Source: Caryophanales bacterium UBA7278 (lineage in GTDB: Bacteria > Bacillota_I > Bacilli_A > RFN20 > CAG-826). From it: 35,931 nt of DNA. Location of the stretch: assembly GCA_002472275.1 (NCBI GenBank), contig DKRQ01000016.1, forward strand, positions 1 through 35,931. The letters are read 5' to 3'. How positions within the stretch are numbered: position 1 is the stretch's first letter; each line of letters opens with the position of its first letter. Of the stretch, positions 7,415-15,805 are shown one piece after another. The notes beneath the pieces are model-generated. The model did not search any database. It was given only the letters and a program-made list of their open reading frames with translations, and was not told where the DNA came from. Made by a program: the position numbers and the translations under genes.

Positions 7415-7798
7415 CTAATCTTCGTAGATCGGGGTCAGGGAGACGCTTTTCCCACTTGAGTGGTATCCGCTGTCATAGCAATGGACGGTCGAGGTGACGA
7501 TCGGCCCCCTGCCCAAGACGCGGTCCTCGCAGGAGAAATGGACGTAGATCTCGTCGCGGAGGAAGGCGTAGACGGTGAATTTGGAGTCGTTCCAGGTCTC
7601 CTGGGCTATCTTCTTCCCCTCGTATTTGGAGATGGGGAAGAATTCGCTTTCCAAGTCCTTCCGATGGCTTTCGCCCGTCACGTTGGAATGGCCCCACTCG
7701 TAATGGGTGAGCTTGAAACCCTTGAGCTTATCGCACCTTTCGACGATGACCTTGCCGTTTCGCCTGGCGAATACGGCTTCCTTTTCGGGATCCATCAT
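7415..7798 (-). CDS. Hypothetical protein, 127 residues
   Basis: I do not recognise this protein. It is soluble, mixed alpha/beta in look, with no signal peptide, and contains a cluster with His, Ser and Gly near the end (CYDSGYHSSGKSVSLTP). The start codon (ATG at 7798, or the next at 7795) overlaps the stop of the upstream membrane protein gene, so the two are translationally coupled and perhaps act together. A terminator follows at once. Confidence 0.6.
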   Translation of the reverse strand: MMDPEKEAVFARRNGKVIVERCDKLKGFKLTHYEWGHSNVTGESHRKDLESEFFPISKYEGKKIAQETWNDSKFTVYAFLRDEIYVHFSCEDRVLGRGPIVTSTVHCYDSGYHSSGKSVSLTPIYED

Positions 7799-8280
7799 TC
7801 GGCCTCGGGGGCGGCTTCCTCTTCCGGCTTCTCTTCCTCTTTGGGAGAGGCGCCTTTGATTTTCCTCTCGACCTCTTCGTTAAGGAATGGGGAGAAGGTC
7901 GTTCCGCCGAGGGTGGCCCCGTAGAAGGTCGCGTTCATCAGGAAGTAGAGCAGGAAGTTCCAGATGGTCCCGAAGGCGATGAAGACCTTGAAGAAGAAGA
8001 CGGCGGGGAAGCCGATCAGGTAGATGATGGTCTCGGTCGGCGTCCTCATCTGCTGGCCTTCCTTGCGGATGAAGGTAAGTAGGGTCTCGGCTGGGTAATC
8101 GGCGATCGCGACGAAGAAGGCGAAGACGCAGTAGAGAGCGAAGAAAAGGATCGAAAGCGCCCAGCAAGGGAACATCACGAAGATCCCGAGCAGGACGCGC
8201 GGAACGATCGGGAGTTTGACGTAGTTATGGGAATTGACGGCCTCGAGGAAGAGATCCTGGGCCTTGCGGAACATGTTCAT
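7795..8280 (-). CDS. Small multi-pass membrane protein of unknown function
   Basis: About 161 residues with four hydrophobic segments: two in the first half (VLLGIFVMFPCWALSILFFA and VFAFFVAIA) and two in the second (IIYLIGFPAVFFFKVFI and IWNFLLYFLMNATFYG). A Glu/Pro/Ala-rich tail (EEEKPEEEAAPEAE) ends the protein. I start at ATG 8280, with AGGGGGT about 8 bases upstream. A TTG eight codons earlier lies within the promoter region and is rejected. No family recognised. Confidence 0.65.
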   Translation of the reverse strand: MNMFRKAQDLFLEAVNSHNYVKLPIVPRVLLGIFVMFPCWALSILFFALYCVFAFFVAIADYPAETLLTFIRKEGQQMRTPTETIIYLIGFPAVFFFKVFIAFGTIWNFLLYFLMNATFYGATLGGTTFSPFLNEEVERKIKGASPKEEEKPEEEAAPEAE

Positions 8281-8303
8281 GGTTTTACCCCCTGTTCCTG
8301 TCA

Positions 8304-8331
8304 ATTATGGAAACTTAACGTGCAAAATCAA
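8304..8331 (-). promoter_or_regulatory. Promoter of the 7415-8280 unit
   Basis: TTGATT (8326-8331), 16 bases, CATAAT (8304-8309) on the minus strand. Start predicted near 8297. Confidence 0.55.
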
Positions 8332-8362
8332 AGCGAAATCGCGCGACCATGTGCATAAATGC

Positions 8363-8379
8363 GGGCATGCCCCTATAAT
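8363..8379 (+). promoter_or_regulatory. Promoter of the plus-strand glycosyltransferase (leaderless candidate)
   Basis: A perfect TATAAT at 8374-8379 ends 10 bases before the ATG at 8389, with no ribosome site between. A perfect 10-bp palindrome GGGCATGCCC (8363-8372) abuts the -10 on its upstream side. The -35 is weak. Confidence 0.55.
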
Positions 8380-8388
8380 TTGGCGTAG

Positions 8389-9540
8389 ATGAAGAAGATC
8401 TATTGGGCGATTCAGTCCCTGGACAACGCCGGAGGCACCGAGGCGGTGTCCGTCAATTTGATGAACCTCCTTTGCCCCTACTACGACATAACCCTCGTCT
8501 CCAATTTCGCGTTCGAGGGCAAGGGCATCCATAAGCTTGACCCCCGGATCAAGGTGGAGTGCCTTGGCCTTCCCATCGAGGTGTCCAGGTTCGACCAAAA
8601 CGCCGGGAAATACGGGATCAGGCATCCCCTCAAGATGCTTAAGCTCGTCCATAAGGCTTTGTGGTCCTTCTATTTCGGGGTGAGGAAGAACCGGAGGAGA
8701 ATGGCTTCCCTAATGGAAGAGGACGCCTTATACATCGGCTCCGCCCTAGATTCCTACATGTTCGCCCCTAGGGGCAGAAAGGTCCTTTTCCATTACCACT
8801 TCGACGCGGACAAATTCTTCTCCTTCGTCGAGAAATGGGGACGCGGGCATTCCCGCAAGCCCGATGGCTGGGTGTTCCTGGCCAAAAGCATCCGCGACAA
8901 TGTCCTAAGCAAGCGGAAATCCCTCCAAGGCAAAGCCTTCTACGTCCATAACCCCATCAAATTCCCCCTCTCCGACGTTATGGAATACCACGATAACGCC
9001 ATCCTTTTCGTCGGCAGGTTCACCGCGCAGAAAGACCCTCTCCTCGCCCTTGAGGTCGCCAAGGAACTGAAGTCTAGGAACTTCTCCTTCACCTTGGATA
9101 TGTATGGCGACGGGCATCTAGAAGAGGAAATGAGGAAATACATCGAGGCCAATTGCCTCGATAACGTCCGCCTAGTCACCGGCACCCCCACCACCCCCGA
9201 GATCTACCAGGCCCACGATTTGTTCCTATTCACCTCGCAATACGAGGGTTTTGGCATCGTAAAGGGCGAGGCCAACGTCAATAATCTCCCCGTCGTCTCC
9301 AGCAGGTGGAAAGGCCCGATCGACGAGGTCTTCGCCGATCCCCGCGACGGCGTGGTCATCGATTCCCGCGACCCCAAGGACTACGCGGACGCCATCATGA
9401 AGATCCTGGAAACAAAAGAAAAAGCCTTGCAAAGCAAGGCTGATGTTCATGAAGCCGCCAAGAGGCTAGACGATGAGGCGATCATCGCGAGTTGGAGGTC
9501 GATCCTTGACCCCTATTTCGAGGCAAGCAAATCCGAATAG
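8389..9540 (+). CDS. GT4-family glycosyltransferase
   Basis: A 383-residue GT-B fold retaining glycosyltransferase, one of few plus-strand genes here. The N-terminal domain starts MKKIYWAIQSLDNAGGTEAV. The C-terminal donor-binding domain starts ILFVGRFTAQKDPLLALEVA and holds DMYGDGHLEEEM and the E-x7-E motif in FLFTSQYEGFGIVKGEA. This type transfers a sugar from a nucleotide sugar to lipid or cell-wall polysaccharide at the inner face of the membrane. The acceptor cannot be told from sequence. The mRNA appears leaderless. Its 3' end overlaps the convergent glycosyltransferase by 28 bases and contains that gene's terminator. Confidence 0.85.
   Translation: MKKIYWAIQSLDNAGGTEAVSVNLMNLLCPYYDITLVSNFAFEGKGIHKLDPRIKVECLGLPIEVSRFDQNAGKYGIRHPLKMLKLVHKALWSFYFGVRKNRRRMASLMEEDALYIGSALDSYMFAPRGRKVLFHYHFDADKFFSFVEKWGRGHSRKPDGWVFLAKSIRDNVLSKRKSLQGKAFYVHNPIKFPLSDVMEYHDNAILFVGRFTAQKDPLLALEVAKELKSRNFSFTLDMYGDGHLEEEMRKYIEANCLDNVRLVTGTPTTPEIYQAHDLFLFTSQYEGFGIVKGEANVNNLPVVSSRWKGPIDEVFADPRDGVVIDSRDPKDYADAIMKILETKEKALQSKADVHEAAKRLDDEAIIASWRSILDPYFEASKSE
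9411..9441 (-). terminator. Minus-strand terminator inside the convergent glycosyltransferase gene
   Basis: On the minus strand AGCCTTGC-TTT-GCAAGGCT (9423-9441), a perfect 8-bp stem, followed by TTTTCTTTTGTTT. It lies about 70 bases beyond the stop codon at 9513 of the minus-strand gene, within the coding region of the plus-strand gene. Confidence 0.75.
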
Positions 9541-10520
9541 GCTTTCTTTAGTTGCTCGCCAATAAGGGGAAGATCCCTCTCCTTCGCGGTTTGATAGCCT
9601 TTCTCTAGGCGCTCCTTGGATTCGCCGTTTTCCAGCAAATCCCTTAGTTCCTTCTCGAATTCCTCGTTGCTACTGCCCATGCGGCAGTTTTCGTTTTTAT
9701 ATAGCCATCCGCGATAGACGCCGATGTCGCGCACTAACAAGGGGCATTTGGAGGCGAGGGCCTCGAGGACGACGATCCCCTCGGTCTCCTCGAAACTAGG
9801 GAAGAACATCGCGGAGGCGAGTTGATAGGCCCCATGGATCACGGAGCCTTTGCAATAGCCCGCCATGATCGCGTTCTTGGGACGCTTCTTAACGGCCCTA
9901 GCGACCTTTTCGTTGGTAATGGCTCTTTGCAGGGCACCAAACCAAATGAATTTGACATCGGGGAACTTCCTAGCGACTTCAAAGAAGTCGATGATCCCCT
10001 TTCTTTCGAAGGGAAAGCCAACGCCCATGACGAACTTCTCGCCCTCTTGGATGCCGAATCGTTCCTTGAATTCCTTCTGGGCCTCCTTATCCTCCGCGTA
10101 TTCCTCGACGGGGATGCCATTGGAGATCGCGATGACGTTTTGGCATAGCCCATAGGATTTGATGAGGTCCCGCGCGTATGGGGTCGGGGCGATGATCATA
10201 TCGGCCCTAGAATACATCCACTTGAGATGATGGTCGAACCAGGGCTCGACGAGCTGCCAGCATTTGAAGCTCCTGCGGAAGTCCTCGTAGGTGCTATGGC
10301 CGTGGACGATCACGGGCACGCCCCTCTTCTTGGCGATCTTGAGTGCCTTATGGGACTTGCGGAAATAGGTGTTGATGTGGGCGACGTCGTAATCGTCGTT
10401 CTTGTCGATCGTCGTCTCGGTCCCCGCGGCTTTGTTGGCGCGCAGCTGATGGGACATGGCCCTGCCGATGCCAGAATGGCCGAAGGTGTCCGCGTTTTGG
10501 AAGTATATGAGAGTTTTCAT
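9513..10520 (-). CDS. GT4-family glycosyltransferase, probably glycolipid synthesis
   Basis: A 335-residue GT-B glycosyltransferase. Marks are HSGIGRAMSHQL near the start, VIVHGHSTYEDFRRSFK, IIAPTPYARDLI, AISNGIPVEEY, the donor-domain start GVGFPFERKGIIDF, and the E-x7-E motif in FPSFEETEGIVVLEALA. From memory this pattern resembles the CpoA/LafB group, which adds the second sugar to glucosyl-diacylglycerol in streptococci and lactobacilli; I could not verify this by search. There is no ribosome site; an extended -10 box sits 8 bases before the ATG. Its neighbour on the other strand may act in the same pathway. Confidence 0.85.
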   Translation of the reverse strand: MKTLIYFQNADTFGHSGIGRAMSHQLRANKAAGTETTIDKNDDYDVAHINTYFRKSHKALKIAKKRGVPVIVHGHSTYEDFRRSFKCWQLVEPWFDHHLKWMYSRADMIIAPTPYARDLIKSYGLCQNVIAISNGIPVEEYAEDKEAQKEFKERFGIQEGEKFVMGVGFPFERKGIIDFFEVARKFPDVKFIWFGALQRAITNEKVARAVKKRPKNAIMAGYCKGSVIHGAYQLASAMFFPSFEETEGIVVLEALASKCPLLVRDIGVYRGWLYKNENCRMGSSNEEFEKELRDLLENGESKERLEKGYQTAKERDLPLIGEQLKKAYSDLLASK

Positions 10521-10527
10521 CGCCTTG

Positions 10528-10533
10528 ATTCTA
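10528..10533 (-). promoter_or_regulatory. Extended -10 of the minus-strand glycosyltransferase (leaderless candidate)
   Basis: TGC-TAGAAT on the minus strand; the box ends 8 bases before the start codon. The -35 is weak. Confidence 0.5.
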
Positions 10534-10550
10534 GCATTCCCTTAGGAATA

Positions 10551-10578
10551 GGAAAAAGAAAACCCAGCGGTTGCTGGG
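10551..10578 (-). terminator. Intrinsic terminator of tRNA-Thr
   Basis: On the minus strand CCCAGC-AACC-GCTGGG followed by TTTTCTTTTTCC. Confidence 0.9.
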
Positions 10579-10590
10579 ATATTGCTTTGG

Positions 10591-10664
10591 TGGTGCCCTC
10601 ACCCTTAGTCGAAAAGAGGTCTGATCCTTACCATGGATCCGTTCTACCGCTGAACTATGAGGGC
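10591..10664 (-). tRNA. tRNA-Thr (anticodon GGT)
   Basis: All 74 bases fold as a tRNA on the minus strand. Acceptor stem GCCCTCA pairs with TGAGGGC (7 bp), D-stem GTTC/GAAC, anticodon stem GATCC/GGATC with loop ATGGTAA giving anticodon GGT, a 4-base variable loop, T-stem CTCTT/AAGGG with loop TTCGACT, discriminator A and an encoded CCA end. It reads the threonine codons ACC and ACT. Confidence 0.97.
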
Positions 10665-10689
10665 GGGTCGGCTATTGCCGGCAAGCAAG

Positions 10690-10718
10690 ATTATAGTCAT
10701 GAGGCCCGATGAGGGCAA
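10690..10718 (-). promoter_or_regulatory. Promoter of tRNA-Thr
   Basis: TTGCCC (10713-10718), 17 bases, TATAAT (10690-10695) on the minus strand. The -35 directly abuts the rimO stop codon. Predicted start near 10683, about 19 bases before the mature tRNA. Confidence 0.8.
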
Positions 10719-12020
10719 CTATTTTTCGCTCATCTCCAAAACGCCGTACAAATCGTAGACAAAGGCGGAGGTGATCTTCACTTTGACGACCTCCCCCATC
10801 GCTAGGTCCTTGGGGCTAGAGAAGATGATCTGCCCGTCGATGTCATCGGGCGCGTTCCAGTAGGAACGGAGCAGGTATTCGCCAGATTTCTTCCCTTTGC
10901 CGATGACGAGGCCCTCCATGACCTCCCCGACCCTCTTCTTGTTGTTTTCGTAGGAGATGGAACGCTGGAGCTTCATGATCTCGTCGGTGCGCCGCCTTTT
11001 CGTAGATTCCCTGCATTGATGGGGCAAGATGGCGCCGGCGGTGCCTTCTTCTCTGGAATAAGGGAAGCAGCCTAGGTGATCGAAGGCGACTTCCTTCATC
11101 ATCGCTAGGGCCTCTGCGTGATCCTTTTTGGTTTCGCCGGGGAAGCCCGCGATGAGGGTGGTCCTAGTCACCGCATCGGGGCAGATTCTCTTGATTCTTT
11201 TGAATAGGTCCATCGTCTCCTTCTTGCCCGCGTTGCGTTTCATCAAGGTGAGCATCTTGTCGGAGGCGGTTTGGACGGGGATGTCGAAATAATGGGCGAT
11301 TTGCTTGGATTTAGCGATTTTCTCGATGAGTTCGTCCTCGATTTCGGAAGGATAGAGGTAGAGGAGGCGGATCGAATAGAAGCCAATGGCCTCCAAGGCG
11401 GAGAGCAAATCCACGATATTGGGACGCCCTCCCTCGAAATCCTTGCCGTAGACCGTCGTGTCCTGGCTGATCAATGAAATCTCCTTGACCCCCTGCCCCT
11501 TCAGGATCCTCGCTTCCTCGAGGATTTCCTCATAGGGACGGGACTTGAACCTCCCCCTAATGAAGGGGATCGCGCAGAAGGCGCAGAAATTGTCGCAGCC
11601 ATCGGAGATGCGTAGATACGAGGAAAAGGGGGCGGTCGAAAGGACCCTGCGGATGGGGTTCATCTGCAAAATGCCCTCTTCCCCTAGCAAAGAGCCTAGC
11701 TTCGAGGCGAGTTCCTTGTAGTCGCGGATAGGGACGATAAGATCCGCTTCGGGGAGGCTGTCCCTTAGTTCTTTGTAATAGCGCTCGGCAAGGCAGCCCA
11801 CCACCACGAGTTTTCCGCCCATCTTTGCCATCTCCATGATGACGTCGATCGATTCCTTCTTGGCGGATTCGATGAAGCCGCAGGTGTTCACGATAATGAG
11901 GTCGGCCCCTTCGGGTGAGGTCGTCAAAACGAACCTATCCCTGGGGAACATGGCCAAAATCATCTCGGAATCGACGGCGTTTTTCGCGCATCCGAGGGAA
12001 ACGAGGGCGATTTTCTTCAT
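10719..12020 (-). CDS. rimO: Ribosomal protein S12 methylthiotransferase RimO
   Basis: A radical-SAM methylthiotransferase that adds a methylthio group to an aspartate of ribosomal protein S12. In 433 residues the N-terminal UPF0004 domain has the auxiliary-cluster cysteines C11 (SLGCAKNAVDSE), C47 (VNTCGFI) and C76 (VGCLAERY). The radical-SAM motif is CDNFCAFC (C142, C146, C149), and a C-terminal TRAM domain ends the protein. SLGCAKNxVDSE and the short TRAM favour RimO over MiaB. The start lies 5 bases after the malQ stop with no clear ribosome site, so translation probably depends on coupling. Confidence 0.9.
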   Translation of the reverse strand: MKKIALVSLGCAKNAVDSEMILAMFPRDRFVLTTSPEGADLIIVNTCGFIESAKKESIDVIMEMAKMGGKLVVVGCLAERYYKELRDSLPEADLIVPIRDYKELASKLGSLLGEEGILQMNPIRRVLSTAPFSSYLRISDGCDNFCAFCAIPFIRGRFKSRPYEEILEEARILKGQGVKEISLISQDTTVYGKDFEGGRPNIVDLLSALEAIGFYSIRLLYLYPSEIEDELIEKIAKSKQIAHYFDIPVQTASDKMLTLMKRNAGKKETMDLFKRIKRICPDAVTRTTLIAGFPGETKKDHAEALAMMKEVAFDHLGCFPYSREEGTAGAILPHQCRESTKRRRTDEIMKLQRSISYENNKKRVGEVMEGLVIGKGKKSGEYLLRSYWNAPDDIDGQIIFSSPKDLAMGEVVKVKITSAFVYDLYGVLEMSEK

Positions 12021-12025
12021 CTAAA

Positions 12026-13498
12026 TCAGTTTCTTCCGGTTTCGACGATCAGCTTGGATAGCCAAGGCAGACGCTTCTTGAAGGCCTCGAAGTCAACGAG
12101 CTTCCAGGTCCAGTTGCGGTCGTCGATGGTGCCCGGGACGTTCGTGCGGGCGTCCACGTCGAGTTCGAGGATGTCTTGCATCGATAAGACCGCCAAACGG
12201 GCCGGCTTCCTCATGCAGTAGACGATCATGCGGTCGACGACGGAGCCTAGGGCGATGCCCATCTTGGCGAGGGCGTTAAGCCAATCGCCCTGCTCCTGCG
12301 GGGTGAGCAAGTAGAAATAGGAGAGCATCGTGTCGTTATCGTGGGTGTCTAGATAGGCGACCGAATTGACGCGGTTCCAGTCCCCTTTATGAAGAAGTTC
12401 GCAATCGTGGAAGGTGAACTGGATGACGTTCATGCCGGGGAAGTTATAGTGGTCGCGCAAAGTGAGCACCTCGTCGCGGAGGTCGCCAAGGTCCTCGGCG
12501 ATGATCTCCAGGTCGGGGTATTTGGCGAAGAGGGTGTCGAAGAACTGGTATCCCGGGGCTTCGATCCATTTGCCGTCGATGGCCGTCGGGCAGCTCGCGG
12601 GGATTTCCCAATAGGTGTCGAAGGCGCGGAAATGGTCGAGGCGGAGGATGTCGTAGAGGGCGCTATTGAGGTGGATGCGGTTCACGATGAAGGCGAACTC
12701 CTCCTTCTTTAGTTTCTCCCAGTTGTAGATCGGGTTGCCCCAGCGCTGGCCGGTGGCGGAGAAATAATCCGGGGGTACGCCCGCCACGGAGGTGGGCAAG
12801 TGGGTCTCGGGATCCAAAAGGAAGGTGTCCTGGGAGGCCCAGACGTCGCATGAATCGAAGCCGACGTAGAACGGGATGTCGCCGACGATCTTGACGCCGC
12901 GGAGTTTGGCGTGGCGATGGACTTTGTTCCATTGCCTATAGAGGGTCATTTGCAGCCAAATCTCGAAATTGGCTTCCTTCCTGTCCTCGGGGCTAAGCTC
13001 GGGACGGGTCTTGATCCATTCCCTGGCTTGCTCCGGCCACTCGTTCCAGGCGGTTGGGAAGCGCCGTTTGAACATCATGAAGACGGCCCAGTCCTTGACC
13101 CAGGGGTTCTTCTTCGCGAAGGCGGAGATGGCCTTGGTCCCGTTTTCCTTTAATTCCTTGGCGTAGGCCCTTTTTAGATAAGGGAGCTTGAACGCCTTGA
13201 CGCCGTTATAGTCGACCCTGGTAGCGGAGGCGTGGTAGGTCTTCATGCCGCGGAGGAGTCCGCGGGCCTTTAGGTCCTCTAGGTCGACGAATTGCTCGTC
13301 GATCGCGAAGGAGCTATAGGGCTGATAGGGAGAGTTGCCGAAGCCAAGCGGATTCAAAGGCAGGATTTGCCAAACCTTGAAGCCCGCGGCCGCGATCATG
13401 TCGATGAAAACAAGGGCGTTCTTCCCGAAGTCGCCGATGCCATAACGGCTAGGCAAAGAGGTCACGGAAAGAAGGATGCCGGATTGTCTGTTGTCCAT
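12026..13498 (-). CDS. malQ: 4-alpha-glucanotransferase (amylomaltase)
   Basis: A GH77 enzyme that moves maltodextrin units between chains and releases glucose. In 490 residues the N-terminus has SGILLSVTSLPSRYGIGDFG and the family mark GNSPYQPYSSFA. The catalytic residues are visible: nucleophile D288 in LRLDHFRAF, acid/base E335 in IIAEDLG, and HDND at 386-389. Length and order are normal. GAGGA about 9 bases upstream serves the ATG. The gene follows a YwaF-like gene after 30 bases and runs into rimO, so it is likely in one transcript with galK. Confidence 0.95.
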   Translation of the reverse strand: MDNRQSGILLSVTSLPSRYGIGDFGKNALVFIDMIAAAGFKVWQILPLNPLGFGNSPYQPYSSFAIDEQFVDLEDLKARGLLRGMKTYHASATRVDYNGVKAFKLPYLKRAYAKELKENGTKAISAFAKKNPWVKDWAVFMMFKRRFPTAWNEWPEQAREWIKTRPELSPEDRKEANFEIWLQMTLYRQWNKVHRHAKLRGVKIVGDIPFYVGFDSCDVWASQDTFLLDPETHLPTSVAGVPPDYFSATGQRWGNPIYNWEKLKKEEFAFIVNRIHLNSALYDILRLDHFRAFDTYWEIPASCPTAIDGKWIEAPGYQFFDTLFAKYPDLEIIAEDLGDLRDEVLTLRDHYNFPGMNVIQFTFHDCELLHKGDWNRVNSVAYLDTHDNDTMLSYFYLLTPQEQGDWLNALAKMGIALGSVVDRMIVYCMRKPARLAVLSMQDILELDVDARTNVPGTIDDRNWTWKLVDFEAFKKRLPWLSKLIVETGRN

Positions 13499-13528
13499 AG
13501 GATATTTCCTCGCTTTAACGGTAGTTTA

Positions 13529-14488
13529 TCACTTTGGGCGCGCGTTGCGCTCCATTTTTTGCAGTTTCCTCTTCTGCAGGAAAGCCGAGAGGTCGAGGGC
13601 CATGTGCCTCCCCTCGAAAGGCGCCGAGAAAAGGGGCCCCAAAACGAGGGTCCCGATGTAGACGAAAGGCACGATCCAGATGACCGGGGTGAAATAGAGC
13701 TGGCCATCGATCACGAAGGTCATGAGGCCGGGGATCAGGAAGGGATAGATCCAGGAGAGGGCCTTATCCATGTTCGGCTGCGGACCAAAGGCCATGGATT
13801 GGTTGGCGATCTCGCTGTGGGGCCCCATTCGGTTGAGAAGGCCATCCGGCCCAAGGATTTCGTGCGGGAAGCCCTCCACCTTGAGAATCGGGCCGAAGAA
13901 GAAGCTATTGAGGGCGACGATCGCAAGGACGACGCCAAACATCAAAGGCAGGGCCCATAGGCGATGGTAGTCGAGTTTGTGGAACCCCTGCTCCACCATC
14001 AGGAAGGAACAGGCCACCAGGGGGAAATGGCAGAAATAGAATCGGAGCACCTCGGTGAAGTACTCGGGGTCGCCAAAGCCTTGCGGATAGGCATCGTAGC
14101 GCATCGCCCCGGTCGGGACGAAGTAGACCAAAATGCCCGAAACCATGCCGATGTAATAGAGGTAATCCTTCCAATAGGCGTTGCCGAAAAGGAAGACGAA
14201 GGGGGCGATCATAATCAAGACGGCGCAAAGGTTAGGCGCCGCCGAATCGGTGAGGCCCACCGGCCACCTTGAGATATAGGAAGGGAGGAGTTGCTTTGCA
14301 AAATGGAGGGCGAAGTTAAGCCAGAGCAAGGTGAGGATCAGCTTCTTGGCGAACTTCTTGCCAAGTCTCCGGCATAGAAGGGTCAGGCCAAGGGTCCCCA
14401 CGAAGAGGACGAAGATGGCCAGGAAGTAGAAAAAGTTACCGAAATGGACGCCGAACGCGGGTTTTCCGATCGCCACGTCAAAGACCAT
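13529..14488 (-). CDS. YwaF/TMEM164-like integral membrane protein
   Basis: A 319-residue protein with about seven or eight membrane helices. The order of features (DSAAPNLCAVLIMIAPFVFL, then a GMVSGILVYFVPTGAM segment, then RFYFCHFPLVACSFLM) recalls the YwaF/TIGR02206 group, distantly related to TMEM164, in which a conserved His and Cys lie in membrane helices. The function of bacterial members is not settled. It lies 17 bases after galK, with AGAGG about 7 bases before its ATG, so it is in the galactose operon. The family call is moderate. Confidence 0.55.
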   Translation of the reverse strand: MVFDVAIGKPAFGVHFGNFFYFLAIFVLFVGTLGLTLLCRRLGKKFAKKLILTLLWLNFALHFAKQLLPSYISRWPVGLTDSAAPNLCAVLIMIAPFVFLFGNAYWKDYLYYIGMVSGILVYFVPTGAMRYDAYPQGFGDPEYFTEVLRFYFCHFPLVACSFLMVEQGFHKLDYHRLWALPLMFGVVLAIVALNSFFFGPILKVEGFPHEILGPDGLLNRMGPHSEIANQSMAFGPQPNMDKALSWIYPFLIPGLMTFVIDGQLYFTPVIWIVPFVYIGTLVLGPLFSAPFEGRHMALDLSAFLQKRKLQKMERNARPK

Positions 14489-14505
14489 TCCTTGCCCTCT
14501 CTTGC

Positions 14506-15678
14506 CTATTCCTCAACGCGGCATGGGCCGGTGGTCGGGATCGTGAGGGGGATGATGTTCTCCGCCCCATAATAGGAAGCCATGGCCTCCATGAAGGCCT
14601 TCTTCTCGTCGGGGTAGACGAAGCAAAGGACGGAACCCCCGAATCCTCCGCCCATGGCGCGGGCGGCGCCTTTACCGATGAATTTGCTCGCTAGGTCGAC
14701 GCATTGCTGCGGCGAACGTTCGTAAACGCCCGGGACCATCGTGTTTTTGAGCATCGATTGCTGGGAGATCTGGCCCTGGCGGATGCAGTTGAGGAAGGAG
14801 ACCTCGTCTTGCTCCTCAAGGGCTTTCCTGGCGGCTTTGACGCGCTCGTTCTCGTCGTAGAAATGCTGGGCGCGTAGTTTGGCGCCTTCCGAGATCGCCT
14901 CGTAATGGTGGCAAACAGCCTTGAGGAAGTCGTCCCTGGAGGCCTCGCAAAGCCTCTCGGCGCGGAACATGTTGCGGGCAACGCAGGACATGTCGTCGCG
15001 GATGGAGGCGTAAAGCGGGGTCAAATCCGCGTGGCTGGAGCCCGTGTTGATGAGGACGAGGTCCAGAGGAAGGGTCCATTTGACGGGTTCCACGGTCGGC
15101 AGATCGCCGGAGAAATCGAGGAAATTGACTCCTCCATAGGAAGAGCCGATTTGGTCGAGCATGCCGCTAGGCTTGCCGAAATACTCGTTTTCGGCGGCCT
15201 TGGCGATGCGGGAAAGGGTCATGGGGTCTAGTTCCCCGTCGTTGTAGTAAACGTTTTCTAGTTGTGCGATGAGGATCGAGAAGGCGGCCGAGGAGGAGAC
15301 GCCGGACCCGGCGGCGATGTCGGAGACCATGGCCGCGGAGAAACCGCCGATATTGAAGCCGCACTCCTTCATGATGGAAAGGACGCCTTTGGTGAGGGCG
15401 ATGGAGGTCCCTTCCTCCCCTTCCCTAAGTTTCAGTTCATCGAGATAGAAGGAGAATGGGCGGTAGCCTTTGGAGGCGATGCGGATGCAATCGTCCTTGT
15501 TCGGCTTGACTGCCGCGGTGATGCCTAAGGAAGCGGCGGCGACGAGGCAAAGACCGCCGTTATGGTCGGTGTGGTTGCCAATCAATTCGAGACGGCCGTG
15601 GGAAAAGAATCCCTCGACGCCCCTTTCCTTGCCAAAAGCCTCGGCATAGAGGTCCTTCGCTTCTTTCACACTTTTCAT
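14506..15678 (-). CDS. galK: Galactokinase
   Basis: A GHMP kinase that phosphorylates galactose at C1 in the Leloir pathway. In 390 residues it has the galactokinase signature GRLELIGNHTDHNGG (28-42), the GHMP ATP loop GSGVSSSAA (124-132) and the C-terminal GGGFGGSVLC motif. I start at ATG 15678, where AAGGAG lies 6 bases upstream. A frame open to 15738 would add 20 residues, but it reads through the promoter region and has no ribosome site. The mutarotase gene galM lies directly upstream; galT and galE are not in the window. Confidence 0.95.
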   Translation of the reverse strand: MKSVKEAKDLYAEAFGKERGVEGFFSHGRLELIGNHTDHNGGLCLVAAASLGITAAVKPNKDDCIRIASKGYRPFSFYLDELKLREGEEGTSIALTKGVLSIMKECGFNIGGFSAAMVSDIAAGSGVSSSAAFSILIAQLENVYYNDGELDPMTLSRIAKAAENEYFGKPSGMLDQIGSSYGGVNFLDFSGDLPTVEPVKWTLPLDLVLINTGSSHADLTPLYASIRDDMSCVARNMFRAERLCEASRDDFLKAVCHHYEAISEGAKLRAQHFYDENERVKAARKALEEQDEVSFLNCIRQGQISQQSMLKNTMVPGVYERSPQQCVDLASKFIGKGAARAMGGGFGGSVLCFVYPDEKKAFMEAMASYYGAENIIPLTIPTTGPCRVEE

Positions 15679-15719
15679 AGATATCTCCTTCGGCGCACCG
15701 AAAAATCGGTCGATAAGAT

Positions 15720-15748
15720 ATTCTTGCCTTTTAGGCATTCGATTTCAA
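15720..15748 (-). promoter_or_regulatory. Possible galK promoter
   Basis: TTGAAA (15743-15748), 17 bases, AAGAAT (15720-15725) on the minus strand. The start would lie near 15713, giving a leader of about 35 bases that includes the short hairpin CCGA-TTTT-TCGG. Weak -10, so uncertain. Confidence 0.4.
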
Positions 15749-15805
15749 TTGCTTTCGCTTTGCGAAGGGGGATGCGGCCTCAAGGCTTTGTCCCTCAAGG
15801 GGCAA

